A stretch of 64,000 bases of DNA, taken from assembly GCA_964453855.1 (NCBI GenBank), contig CAYVRN010000006.1, positions 1 to 64,000 on the forward strand, read 5' to 3'. Origin of the DNA: JASMHC01 sp964453855 (lineage in GTDB: Bacteria > Pseudomonadota > Alphaproteobacteria > Rhodobacterales > Rhodobacteraceae). Shown here piece after piece: positions 52,850 through 61,670 of this stretch (the stretch's first letter is position 1; each line of letters opens with the position of its first letter). The translations under genes were made by a program, and so were the position numbers. The notes below the pieces were generated by a model. That model saw only the letters and a list, made by a program, of their open reading frames with translations. It was not told the DNA's origin and made no database searches.

Positions 52850-54478
52850 TTACCCTAAGGCCGCCCGTTTTTCGCCCAGCGTCTCGATTGTCTTCTCAAG
52901 CCAGCCGATTTCCATTTCCGGAACCGATGCCAACAGCAACTCGGTATAGGCCGGATAGGGCGGTTCGAAGATATCCTGTTTGCTGCCTTGCTCGACGACC
53001 TCGCCCTGATACATCACAACAACCTCGTCGCTGATCGCGCGGACGGTGGCGATGTCGTGGGTGATGAAGATATAGGACACGCCCAGCTCTTCCTGCAAAT
53101 GCATCAGAAGTTTAAGAATGCCCTCTTGAACGATCTGATCCAATGCCGAGGTCACCTCGTCGCAGATGATCAGTTCAGGCTCTGCCGCCAAAGCGCGGGC
53201 GATACATATACGTTGCTTTTGACCACCGGACAATTCCCCCGGCAGACGGTCCATAAAGCTTTCGTCCAGCTCGATCATCTCAAGCAGTTCTTTCACCCGC
53301 TGGTCTGCGGCTTTACCGCGTTTTCCGGTATAGAACTCGACCGGACGACCGATGATTTCACGCACCGTCTGGCGCGGGTTCATCGCCGTGTCGGCCATCT
53401 GATAGATCATCTGGATGCGCTGCAACTGATCGCGCGACCGGTCTTTCAGTTTTGCAGGCAGGGGTTGGCCGTTAAACAGAACCTCGCCCTCAAGCTGGGG
53501 CAGCAGACCAGTTATAACCCGCGCTGTCGTTGACTTGCCCGAGCCGGATTCACCCACGATAGAGACGGTCTTACCGCGCGAAACTGCAATATCGACGTTC
53601 TTCAGCACCGGCACTTTGCCATAGGCTGCTGTGATACTCTTGATTTCTAGAATCTTGTCGTCGGCGCTTTCAGCCTCTTTTTCGATCGAGCGAACGGACC
53701 AAAGTGATTTTGTGTATTCCTCTTTCGGGCTGGTCAGCATGGTCTGGGTGTCGGCCTCTTCAACCTCGACCCCATAGCGCAGCACTTTGATGCGGTCAGC
53801 CATCTGCGCCACGACCGCAAGGTCGTGAGTGATGTAGATCGCCGCCGTATGGAACTGCTCCACCGCGTTGCGCATGGCTGCCAGTACGTTGACCTGCGTA
53901 GTCACGTCCAGAGCTGTGGTCGGTTCGTCGAAGATAATCAGATCAGGGCGCGAGGCCATGGCCATCGCGGTCATCGCCCGCTGCAACTGACCGCCGGAAA
54001 CTTGGTGGGGGTAACGGTCGCCGATGTTGTTCGGGTTCGGCAGGTCCATAGCGGCGAAAAGCTTTTTCGCGTCTTCCCGCGCTTCCTCGGGCGAGGCCAG
54101 ACCGTGGCGAACGCCAGCCTCGATCGTTTGTTCCATCAGGGTGTGGGCGGGGTTAAAGGCCGCCGCCGCCGACTGGGCGACATAGGCAATCCGGGCCCCA
54201 CGCAACTTTTGCTTGGCTCTTTCGGATTCCTTCATCAGATCGACACCGTCGAACCAGATTTCTCCGCTGGTCAATCGGCACCCCGGACGGGCAAAGCCCA
54301 TAGCGGCCAAGCCAAGGGTCGATTTCCCGGCGCCGGATTCTCCGATCAGGCCCAAAACCTCGCCCTTGTGCAGGGTCAGATCAACGCCTTTGATAATCTC
54401 GTTCCACTTCTCGTCGGCAAATCCGTCGATGCGGATATCCTTCATGCGAAGAAGTACGTCTTTGTTATCACTGCTCAT
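52850..54478 (-). CDS. Peptide ABC transporter, fused double ATP-binding protein (DppD-DppF type)
   Basis: A 542-residue protein with two complete nucleotide-binding domains. First half: GLIGESGAGKSTL, VSGGQLQRAMTAMAMA and LIIFDEPTTALD. Second half: SIVGESGSGKSTT, LSGGQKQRICIARAL and LIICDEVTSALD. It thus fuses what are usually two genes (dppD and dppF/oppD and oppF). The second Walker B has valine-threonine (DEVTSALD) as is common in OppF-like domains. ATG 54478 overlaps the end of the permease gene by 11 nt; a GTG at 54481 is the alternative. Confidence 0.92.
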   Translation of the reverse strand: MSSDNKDVLLRMKDIRIDGFADEKWNEIIKGVDLTLHKGEVLGLIGESGAGKSTLGLAAMGFARPGCRLTSGEIWFDGVDLMKESERAKQKLRGARIAYVAQSAAAAFNPAHTLMEQTIEAGVRHGLASPEEAREDAKKLFAAMDLPNPNNIGDRYPHQVSGGQLQRAMTAMAMASRPDLIIFDEPTTALDVTTQVNVLAAMRNAVEQFHTAAIYITHDLAVVAQMADRIKVLRYGVEVEEADTQTMLTSPKEEYTKSLWSVRSIEKEAESADDKILEIKSITAAYGKVPVLKNVDIAVSRGKTVSIVGESGSGKSTTARVITGLLPQLEGEVLFNGQPLPAKLKDRSRDQLQRIQMIYQMADTAMNPRQTVREIIGRPVEFYTGKRGKAADQRVKELLEMIELDESFMDRLPGELSGGQKQRICIARALAAEPELIICDEVTSALDQIVQEGILKLLMHLQEELGVSYIFITHDIATVRAISDEVVVMYQGEVVEQGSKQDIFEPPYPAYTELLLASVPEMEIGWLEKTIETLGEKRAALG

Positions 54479-55385
54479 CACGAAGTCCGCTTGTTTTCAT
54501 CAGGAACCAATCCACCACGAAGTTTACCGCGATGGTCAGGATGGCGATCGCTGCCGCTGGAAGCAGCGGCGTGATGCCGGCTTTCAGGTCGAACTGGGCA
54601 AACTGGATCAGGGATGCGTTCTCGCGCACCATTGAGCCCCAGTCAGCCGTGGGTGGCTGGATGCCAACGCCAAGGAAGCTGAGCGCCGCGATGGTCAGGA
54701 ACACAAAGCAGAAGCGCAGTCCGAATTCGGCGACCAGTGGCGGCATGATGTTGGGTAGAATCTCGCGGCGCATCACCCAACCGATACCTTCGCCGCGCAG
54801 CTTGGCGGCCTCGACATATTCCATCACCACAACGTTCATCGCCACCGCACGTGTCAGACGGAACACGCGGGTACTATCCAGAACCGCGATGATGATGATC
54901 AGCGACAGGACATTCGAGCCGAAGATCGACAGCAACATCAGCGCGAAAATCAGGCTGGGAATGGCCATCAAGACATCAATAGCACGCGACAGAATCTGAT
55001 CTGTCCAGCCACGGCTGATCGCCGCAACCAATGCAAGGCCACCGCCGATCAGGAACGCAAGGAACGTGGTCGCCAATGCGATTCCGATGGTGTTTCGTGC
55101 CCCGAAGATCAAGCGCGAGAAGATATCTCGCCCGATCTGGTCTGTGCCGAAAATGTGCGTGCTGTCCCAAGGTGCATAGGGAATCGGGGTGATCTCGGCT
55201 TCGCCATAGGGGGCGATCAACGGCGCAAACAAGGCGATGAAGATGTAAATACTGATCACCACCATCCCCAGCCATGCGGTGAACGGTGCTTTTTTCAGTT
55301 CGATCCAAGCCCGTTGACGCCATGTGCGGCGCGTGCGGACCAGACCGACTTCGTCCTTTGCGGAATAACCTTCGGAAGTACTCAT
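54468..55385 (-). CDS. Peptide ABC transporter permease (DppC type)
   Basis: A 305-residue inner-membrane permease. The N-terminal OppC_N segment KKAPFTAWLGMVVISIYIFIALFAPLIAPYGE and HIFGTDQIGRDIFSRLIFGARNTIGIAL are diagnostic for DppC/OppC. The EAA loop reads VVMEYVEAAKLRGEGIGWVMRREILPNIMP. It overlaps the other permease by 4 nt and the ATPase by 11 nt. Confidence 0.92.
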   Translation of the reverse strand: MSTSEGYSAKDEVGLVRTRRTWRQRAWIELKKAPFTAWLGMVVISIYIFIALFAPLIAPYGEAEITPIPYAPWDSTHIFGTDQIGRDIFSRLIFGARNTIGIALATTFLAFLIGGGLALVAAISRGWTDQILSRAIDVLMAIPSLIFALMLLSIFGSNVLSLIIIIAVLDSTRVFRLTRAVAMNVVVMEYVEAAKLRGEGIGWVMRREILPNIMPPLVAEFGLRFCFVFLTIAALSFLGVGIQPPTADWGSMVRENASLIQFAQFDLKAGITPLLPAAAIAILTIAVNFVVDWFLMKTSGLRDEQ

Positions 55386-56368
55386 CTTGGGTGCAAAAGC
55401 CTCGGGTTGGTGACGATTGAAATAATATCGGCGATCAGGTTCAACACGATATAAGTGCCGGCAAAGATCAGGGCGCAGGCCTGAACAACCGGAATGTCAC
55501 GGGTTGTCACAGCGTCCACCATAAGCTGACCGATACCGGGATAGACAAAGACCACTTCGACCACGACCACGCCGACCACCAGATAGGCAAGGTTGAATGC
55601 GATCACGTTCACGATCGGTGCCCATGCGTTTGGCAAGGCGTGATAAAGGATCACCCGCGACGACGACATGCCTTTGAGCCGCGCCATTTCGATATACGGG
55701 CTGGCCAGCAGGTTGATGATTGCTGCGCGGGTCATGCGCATCATGTGGGCGATAATAACCAGCGCCAATGTCATTGACGGCAGCGCAGACCGGTAAAGCC
55801 GTTCGGATAATTCGGTATCGGGCGAGACATTCGCAAGCGACGGAAAGATCGGGTTCAGCGCTGCCAGAAACAGGATCAGGATGTAGGCGACAAAGAATTC
55901 GGGCGTCGAAATCGTTGCCAGTGTGCTGGCGTTTACCAAGCGGTCATAGACCGAGTTGCGATAAAGCGCAGCTGTGATTCCCAGAAAGAGCGCCAAAGGC
56001 ACAGCGATGATCGCGGTTATTCCGGCAAGGAAAAGCGTGTTCCACAGACGCGGGCCGATCAGGTCTACAACCTCGCGCGAGCGGTCGATGCCAGAGGCCG
56101 CACGTCCCGAGAAGGATGTTCCGAAGTCGCCGGTCATGACGCCGCCAATCCAGTCGATATAGCGAATGTATGCCGGTTGGTCCAAACCCAGCTCGCGCCG
56201 GAAGGCGGCAACGGTTTCTTCTGTTGCGGCTTGCCCCAGAACGGCTTGGGTAAAGTCGCCTGGCAGCATTTCGACGCCGCTGAAAATGATGAGAGACACG
56301 AAAAACAGTGTCATAACGCCCAAAGCCAGGCGTTGCAGAATCGTTTTGATAACCGGATGCACGGTCAT
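55382..56368 (-). CDS. Peptide ABC transporter permease (DppB type)
   Basis: A 328-residue permease. LALGVMTLFFVSLIIFSGVEMLPGDFTQAVLG, ELGLDQPAYIRYIDWIGGVMTGDFGTSF and EMARLKGMSSSRVILYHALPNAWAPIV (EAA loop) match DppB/OppB. ATG 56368 has AAGGAG just upstream; the longer frame to 56404 is less likely. First gene of the minus-strand permease-ATPase unit, divergent from its binding-protein gene (258-nt gap). Confidence 0.9.
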   Translation of the reverse strand: MTVHPVIKTILQRLALGVMTLFFVSLIIFSGVEMLPGDFTQAVLGQAATEETVAAFRRELGLDQPAYIRYIDWIGGVMTGDFGTSFSGRAASGIDRSREVVDLIGPRLWNTLFLAGITAIIAVPLALFLGITAALYRNSVYDRLVNASTLATISTPEFFVAYILILFLAALNPIFPSLANVSPDTELSERLYRSALPSMTLALVIIAHMMRMTRAAIINLLASPYIEMARLKGMSSSRVILYHALPNAWAPIVNVIAFNLAYLVVGVVVVEVVFVYPGIGQLMVDAVTTRDIPVVQACALIFAGTYIVLNLIADIISIVTNPRLLHPR

Positions 56369-56626
56369 CCTCTCCTTGTTTTGTGGTTTGGGAAGGCTCG
56401 GCACCGTTGTGCTGCCTGTCGTTTTTTGACCATCCCCAAGTATCCCTGTCCGGAAAGGTTAGGCGAAAGCCTATAAAAAAGTAAACGAGTTTTCGAAAGA
56501 AAATTGCCAAGTACCATAAACTGTTGTTACGATCCTTTGGTACCAACATAGGTGCGGGCCGGATTTCACGTTTTCTGCAAACGTTGAACTGCCCAAAAAC
56601 GACAACAACAGGAAGGCATAAGCCAA

Positions 56627-58240
56627 ATGAAAGATCGTAAAACTCTGTTCATTGCGGAACAGGAATCAAAATTCGCATCCGGACGCATCAGTCGCCGTTC
56701 GTTTGTAAGCTCGGTTGTAGCTGCTGGTGTCGGTCTACCAACTGCGCTGGGTATGGCTTCAAGCGTTATGGCCGCGACACCGAAGTCGGGTGGTCACTAC
56801 CGTTTGGGTCTGGGTCACGGTTCGACCACTGACAGCCTTGATCCGGCGACCTATGAAAACGGATTCTTGTCGAACCTTTCGACGTCGATGTTCAACTGCA
56901 TCACCGAGATCGCACCTGACGGATCGCTGCGCGGTGATCTGGCGGAAAGCTGGGAAGCGGCAGATGGTGGTGCTACCTGGATTTTCAACCTGCGCTCGGG
57001 CGTTGAATTCCACAATGGCAAGACAATGACATCGGAAGATGTGATTGCGTCGCTGAACTATCACCGTGGTGAAGATTCGAAATCGGCCGCCAAGGGTCTG
57101 CTAAGCTCGGTCACCGATATTAGCGCAGATGGTCCAAACCGCGTGGTCATTAATCTGACTGAAGCGAACGCTGACTTCCCGTTCGTGATTGGCGACTACC
57201 ACCTTGTCATTCTGCCTGCAGAAGCTGACGGATCGGTGAACCCAGTCGGCGGTATCGGTACTGGTGCCTATGCGCTGAACAACTTTGAGCCGGGCGTTCG
57301 CGCCGAGATGACCCGCAACGGAAACTTCTTCCGCGAAACCTATTTCGACGAAGTAACCATTCTGTCGATTATCGACATCACCGCCCGCCAGAACGCGCTG
57401 CTGTCTGGTCAGGTGGATGTCGTAGACCGCTTGGATCCGAAAACCGTATCCTTGCTGGCACGCTCGCCGGCCGTCAATATCCTCGAGTCGACGGGTACAC
57501 TGCACTACACCTTCCCAATGCGTTTGGATGTTGCACCATTCGACAACTACGATCTGCGCATGGCGTTGAAACTGTCGGTCAACCGTCAGGAAATGGTCGA
57601 CAAGATCCTTCTGGGCCACGGTGCGTTGGGTAACGACCACCCGATTTCATCGTCGGTTCCATATCACGCAGGCGATCTGCCTCAGCGTGAGTATGATCCT
57701 GAAAAAGCAGCGTTCCACTATAAAAAGTCGGGACATAGCGGTGCGATCCAGCTGTCTGCATCCGATGCGGCATTTGCCGGTGCGGTGGACGCGGCACAGC
57801 TTATTCAAGCGTCTGCCGGTGCAGCGGGTATCGACATTGAAGTTGTTCGTGAACCTTCGGATGGCTACTGGTCAAACGTTTGGAACAAAAAGGGCTGGTC
57901 GGCCTGCTACTGGGGCGGTCGCCCAACTCAGGACTGGATGTACTCGGCTGCTTACACCAACGACACCGAGTGGAACGACACGGCTTGGAAAGGCACCGAG
58001 GCTTCGGCCAAGTTCAACGACATCGTCGTGGCGGCACGTTCGGAACTGGACGACACCAAGCGTGCGGCGATGTATGCCGAGTGTCAGGCGCTTATCAACG
58101 ACGATGGCGGCGCACTGGTACCAATGTTTGCGAACTACATCATGGGCCTGTCGAACAAAATCGGCCACGCCGAAGACGTTGCTTCGAACTGGTCGCTCGA
58201 CGGTTCGCACTCGGCCGAGCGCTGGTGGTTCAACTCGTAA
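56627..58240 (+). CDS. Peptide ABC transporter substrate-binding protein (SBP family 5), Tat-exported
   Basis: A 537-residue periplasmic binding protein. The N-terminus carries a Tat signal with GRISRRSFVSSVVAAGVGLPTALG. The family 5 signature is LAESWEAADGGATWIFNLRSGVEFHNGKTMTSEDVIASL, followed by GTGAYALNNFEPGVRAEMTRN and the C-terminal lobe. Divergent from the permease-ATPase genes. Tat export is usual where the protein must fold before export or bind a cofactor. The substrate, a peptide or similar amide, is inferred from neighbours. Confidence 0.92.
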   Translation: MKDRKTLFIAEQESKFASGRISRRSFVSSVVAAGVGLPTALGMASSVMAATPKSGGHYRLGLGHGSTTDSLDPATYENGFLSNLSTSMFNCITEIAPDGSLRGDLAESWEAADGGATWIFNLRSGVEFHNGKTMTSEDVIASLNYHRGEDSKSAAKGLLSSVTDISADGPNRVVINLTEANADFPFVIGDYHLVILPAEADGSVNPVGGIGTGAYALNNFEPGVRAEMTRNGNFFRETYFDEVTILSIIDITARQNALLSGQVDVVDRLDPKTVSLLARSPAVNILESTGTLHYTFPMRLDVAPFDNYDLRMALKLSVNRQEMVDKILLGHGALGNDHPISSSVPYHAGDLPQREYDPEKAAFHYKKSGHSGAIQLSASDAAFAGAVDAAQLIQASAGAAGIDIEVVREPSDGYWSNVWNKKGWSACYWGGRPTQDWMYSAAYTNDTEWNDTAWKGTEASAKFNDIVVAARSELDDTKRAAMYAECQALINDDGGALVPMFANYIMGLSNKIGHAEDVASNWSLDGSHSAERWWFNS

Positions 58241-58263
58241 GAGTTTCACAATGCGAAATAGAA

Positions 58264-58290
58264 ACGGCGCCTTTCGGGGCGCCGTTTTTG
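58264..58290 (+). terminator. Rho-independent terminator after the binding-protein gene
   Basis: ACGGCGCC and GGCGCCGT form a perfect stem of eight pairs around a TTTCGG loop, followed by TTTTT, 24 nt after the stop codon. Confidence 0.9.
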
Positions 58291-58318
58291 TTTGGTTTTT
58301 GCGCCGCGTTTGCGCGCG

Positions 58319-58380
58319 TCGCGGTGTGCGAGGGGTTTCACCCCTCGCGCTTCGGAGAGTATTTGGGCCAAGAAGAAAAC
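58319..58380. repeat. REP-like hairpin element with GGAGAGTATTT tail
   Basis: GCGAGGGG-TTTCA-CCCCTCGC forms an 8-bp hairpin (58328-58348), then GCTTCGGAGAGTATTTGGG and an A-rich AAGAAGAAAA tail. Two related elements occur near 62.15 and 62.3 kb. This is the kind of dispersed hairpin element common in Rhodobacteraceae genomes. Confidence 0.55.
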
Positions 58381-58457
58381 AGGACATGGGTTTGACCCGC
58401 GCGGAGGTTTTCCGGCAGGCTGTCTGCATTTCGGGGCTTATATGATCCATCAGGAGT

Positions 58458-58587
58458 AAAGTGGCGGGCCCGCCTGTTGGCGAAGTGTCCTCACCGAGCG
58501 CAGGTATCCCCTGCACCCTCCGGGTGGTCTGTGGGGGTCTCGGTGGCCATCACGGGGTTGGTCCCCCATCCGGCACGGAGCCACTTT
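58458..58587. ncRNA. Candidate structured RNA, unidentified, multi-branched
   Basis: A 130-nt non-coding block closed by a perfect 8-bp inverted repeat, AAAGTGGC (58458-58465) and GCCACTTT (58580-58587). Inside are CGCC-TGTT-GGCG (58471-58482); a 7-bp stem CACCGAG/CTCGGTG (58492-58498, 58539-58545) that encloses GCAGG-TATCC-CCTGC and ACCC-TCC-GGGT, making a three-way junction; and GGGG-TTGGT-CCCC (58554-58566). No open frame with a recognisable protein crosses it. It does not match the 6S, SRP, tmRNA, RNase P or common riboswitch motifs I checked by eye. Strand is uncertain, as both strands fold similarly. An upstream terminator suggests it is separate from the binding-protein transcript. Confidence 0.5.
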
Positions 58588-58630
58588 TGTCGACGGGCCA
58601 AGTTATCGGTTGCAAAGATTAAAGGCAGAT

Positions 58631-58655
58631 AACAGGGGCGTACGGTGCCCCTGTT
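58631..58655 (-). terminator. Hairpin after the CocE/NonD hydrolase gene
   Basis: AACAGGGGC and GCCCCTGTT form a 9-bp stem with a GTACGGT loop, 4 nt beyond the hydrolase stop on the minus strand. The following T-run is weak, so termination may be partial. Confidence 0.5.
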
Positions 58656-58659
58656 GCTG

Positions 58660-60657
58660 CTACATCCCGTTGCGGGGGATGGACCTGTGCCACGTTCGGT
58701 CGCTGACCAGTTCGTCGCCGTCCCATGTTTTCAGCTCGGCGCTGATGTGGAACGTGTCGCGGTCGGCAGTCATCGAGGTGGTGCACTCGGTTGTCACCTG
58801 CCAATCACCACGGCCCATGGTTTTGAACCAACGGATATCTGCACGTGCAGACAATGGATCATCGGCATTGATCCGCCACTCTTCTCGTGTTTCGGACGAT
58901 TGTGACAAGCCGTGTTTTAGGTCGGTGACATGCCCGCTGTCGTTGGTGATGCGCATCACCGATTGGCCAGTGTCCAGATCGATATCGCGCATGCGGGTGC
59001 AACCGGCTTCGCGATGGGTTTCGATGTTCCATGGCTCGGAACCTTCGGGCTGTTCGAACCTCCATTCGGGGCCTTGGGATGTCGGGCGCACGGGCAGGGT
59101 GAGTTCTCCGCCTGTGATCGTGACTGTGGCCAGTTCCGGCGCAGGCCAGAGGAAGGGCCAGTAGTTGGTTTGCACAGCGAGGAGCAGCTTGTGCCCCGCC
59201 GGAACACGATAGCCGCATTGGTCAAGGTCGAAGGCAACTTCGAATTCTTCATCCGGCGTAAGGGGTTCGGGGTGTTCATGCGAATTGCGATGTTGCAGGT
59301 TCAGCATCCCGTGGCTGATCAGCGCCGAGGTGCCATCCGGGAAGACATCACAAAGCCGCACGGCGATTTGCGCGGCTGGTTTGTCCGAAGACAGTTTAAG
59401 TCTGATACGTGGCCCACCGACGATATCGGTGTCGGTTGCCAAAATCTCTCCGTCGAAGCAGGCGGACAGGGCATCGTCTGCGCGCTGATCCTGAGGGAAC
59501 TCGGGACCGTAGGCGAATGGGAAATATTCGCCGCCCGTTGCACCGCAGTCGGCAGGCGAGCAGACCGACAGATTGCAGTCGCCCACGGCCCCGAGCCCTG
59601 CATTGGACAGGGGCATTTCCCGCCAATCGGTATCCGGCGCGGGCCATGTTGCGTCTGCAATCCATCGACCCGGACGTTCGGGCAGCCACGCCTTGGGTTT
59701 GACCGAATCCATCAGGTAAATCCGCATGTCAGGGTCTTTGTCGACGCCGGTATCGATGCCTTTCAGCCAGTGATCCCACCAGCGTTTGCACTCTTGAAGG
59801 AACCCGATGGCGGGTTTGGGACCTGCCATATGCGGATACTTATGAATCCACGGCCCTACGATGCCCTTGACCGGGGCGTCCACGTTGCTGACAAGATGGT
59901 TGATCGTGTTGCGGTATCCGTCATGCCAGCCGCCGACAGACAGCACGGCGGCTTTGATCTTGGAGTAGTCTTCGCACACCGAGCCGTGCTTCCAGAACTC
60001 ATCCCGTGTCTGGTGATCAAGCCATGTTTCCAACAGAAACGGCTGGTTCTCCAGCCGCTGCTCCCACATCTCGCGCCATGAATTCGGCGCCAGTTCCGGA
60101 TCCGGCGGACGCGAGGAATAGGCCAGCATTTGCGATGCCCAGCCAAGGTTTTCGCCCAGCAGGCAGCCACCCTTGTAATGGATATCGTCGGCGTAGCGAT
60201 CCACGGTGGACATCATCGAAATCACCGCCTTCAAGCCCTCGGGTTGTTGGGCGGCAACCTGCAGGCAGTTGAACCCGCCCCAGCTGATGCCCTGCATGCC
60301 GACATTCCCCGTACACCATGGTTGCGACCGCGCCCATGCAATGACCTCGCAGGCGTCGTCCCATTCTTGCTGGGTGTATTCATCCTCCATCAGGCCGTCA
60401 CTGTCGCCGTTGCCGCGCATGTCGACGCGGACATAGGCATAGCCATGCCCCGCCATCCACGGGTGGCTGATCTCATCCCGTGCGATGGTTCCGTCACGTT
60501 TGCGATAGGGGAGGTGTTCCAGAATCATCGGAACGGGGTCGTCTTCGGCGTCCTCGGGCATCCAGATACGCGCCGACAAGCGGCAACCGTCTGACATGAT
60601 GATGTGTTGGTCTTCGATGACCTTAATCTTGCGGGGGAAGTCGGTTCTGATCTGCAT
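58660..60657 (-). CDS. CocE/NonD-family hydrolase (X-Pro dipeptidyl-peptidase S15-like)
   Basis: A 665-residue alpha/beta hydrolase. The N-terminal S15 domain has VRVDMRGNGDSDG, the nucleophile serine in GMQGISWGGFNCLQVAAQ and later AVLSVGGWHDGYRNT with the catalytic aspartate/histidine region (WIHKYPH). The C-terminal jelly-roll domain of PepX/CocE enzymes follows (LPVRPTSQGPEWRFEQPEG). No signal peptide. Next to a peptide importer, so it may cleave imported peptides, esters or amides. Start ATG 60657; an upstream GTG at 60663 is possible. Confidence 0.88.
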   Translation of the reverse strand: MQIRTDFPRKIKVIEDQHIIMSDGCRLSARIWMPEDAEDDPVPMILEHLPYRKRDGTIARDEISHPWMAGHGYAYVRVDMRGNGDSDGLMEDEYTQQEWDDACEVIAWARSQPWCTGNVGMQGISWGGFNCLQVAAQQPEGLKAVISMMSTVDRYADDIHYKGGCLLGENLGWASQMLAYSSRPPDPELAPNSWREMWEQRLENQPFLLETWLDHQTRDEFWKHGSVCEDYSKIKAAVLSVGGWHDGYRNTINHLVSNVDAPVKGIVGPWIHKYPHMAGPKPAIGFLQECKRWWDHWLKGIDTGVDKDPDMRIYLMDSVKPKAWLPERPGRWIADATWPAPDTDWREMPLSNAGLGAVGDCNLSVCSPADCGATGGEYFPFAYGPEFPQDQRADDALSACFDGEILATDTDIVGGPRIRLKLSSDKPAAQIAVRLCDVFPDGTSALISHGMLNLQHRNSHEHPEPLTPDEEFEVAFDLDQCGYRVPAGHKLLLAVQTNYWPFLWPAPELATVTITGGELTLPVRPTSQGPEWRFEQPEGSEPWNIETHREAGCTRMRDIDLDTGQSVMRITNDSGHVTDLKHGLSQSSETREEWRINADDPLSARADIRWFKTMGRGDWQVTTECTTSMTADRDTFHISAELKTWDGDELVSDRTWHRSIPRNGM

Positions 60658-60756
60658 GGGCACAGGTTAGGCACAAGACAGCCTATTAACCAAGCCTGTT
60701 TGCGACAAATGCTCTTGGGGCCTTTTCTAATCCGCTGCCAAAAGCTAGGAAGACGT

Positions 60757-61416
60757 ATGATATTCAACCTACCCAATATCCTGACGGTATTTCGTCTGAT
60801 CGCTGCGCCTTTGGTGCCGCTCGTGTTTTTGTTCGTGATGCGACCCTACGCTGATTGGATTGCGCTGGTTTTATTCGCCAGCGCTTCGATCACCGACTGG
60901 TTCGATGGCTATCTGGCGCGCAGCTGGAACCAGACAACCAAGCTGGGCACCATGTTGGACCCGATTGCTGATAAGGCCATGGTGGTCACAGCTTTGATGA
61001 CGCTGACGGCGCTTTACGGTGTCTCGTTCTGGATTCTGGTGCCGGCTGTGGTGATCATGTTCCGCGAGACATTTGTGTCTGGCCTGCGAGAGTATCTGGG
61101 CGATACGGCCGGAACGCTGAAGGTCACAAAACTGGCCAAATGGAAAACTACCGTACAGATGCTGGCGGTGTCGGTTCTGCTGGCGCATGGCATTTTTGAG
61201 CACTACGTGGGAATGTCTTCGTTCGGGATGGATGGCAATACGTTTGACGGGATCATCAGTGGCGAGATCGAGGATGTAATTGGCCTACGCTGGAAATACT
61301 TGGCATACCGAATATCGTCTGATGTTGGCGTGGCGCTGCTTTGGGTGGCTGCGTTGCTGACACTGATCACGGGTTGGGATTACTTCCGCAAAGCCACAAC
61401 ACATTTGAAGGATTGA
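60757..61416 (+). CDS. pgsA: CDP-diacylglycerol-glycerol-3-phosphate 3-phosphatidyltransferase
   Basis: Makes phosphatidylglycerol phosphate, the first step of PG and cardiolipin synthesis. A 219-residue membrane protein with the N-terminal FNLPNILTVFRLIAAPLVPLVF and the CDP-alcohol phosphotransferase motif DWFDGYLARSWNQTTKLGTMLDPIADK. AGGAAG lies before ATG 60757. Followed directly by moaD and moaE. In related genomes this unit normally lies right after uvrC, whereas here about 9.4 kb separate them. Confidence 0.95.
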   Translation: MIFNLPNILTVFRLIAAPLVPLVFLFVMRPYADWIALVLFASASITDWFDGYLARSWNQTTKLGTMLDPIADKAMVVTALMTLTALYGVSFWILVPAVVIMFRETFVSGLREYLGDTAGTLKVTKLAKWKTTVQMLAVSVLLAHGIFEHYVGMSSFGMDGNTFDGIISGEIEDVIGLRWKYLAYRISSDVGVALLWVAALLTLITGWDYFRKATTHLKD

Positions 61417-61418
61417 TC

Positions 61419-61667
61419 ATGCTGGATGTGATGTATTTCGCTTGGGTCCGTGAACGCATTGGTCTGCCGAAAGAGCAGGTTAAAACCTCTGCGGCCACAG
61501 TAATGGACCTGGTCGAGGAACTGCGTGCCCGCGAGCCGCGCTATGCTGCCGCGTTTGAGGACATTGGTGCGCTTCGGGTGGCCATTGACCAAGAGTTAAC
61601 CGACTTTGACGCGTCTCTGGACGGAGCCCGTGAAGTGGCGTTTTTTCCGCCGATGACAGGAGGCTGA
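61419..61667 (+). CDS. moaD: Molybdopterin synthase sulfur carrier subunit
   Basis: An 82-residue ubiquitin-fold sulfur carrier ending in the essential diglycine (FFPPMTGG), which is thiocarboxylated before transfer to MoaE. MLDVMYFAWVRERIGLPKEQV is the typical start. It begins 2 nt after pgsA and ends 3 nt before moaE. Confidence 0.95.
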   Translation: MLDVMYFAWVRERIGLPKEQVKTSAATVMDLVEELRAREPRYAAAFEDIGALRVAIDQELTDFDASLDGAREVAFFPPMTGG

Positions 61668-61670
61668 ACC

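Noticed and set aside
58458..58587. Cobalamin, SRP, 6S or RNase P RNA identity for the structured block
   Set aside because: The conserved motifs of these classes were not found by eye on either strand.
58930..60081. Open frame on the plus strand opposite the CocE/NonD hydrolase
   Set aside because: The hydrolase on the minus strand has clear catalytic motifs; the antisense product has none.
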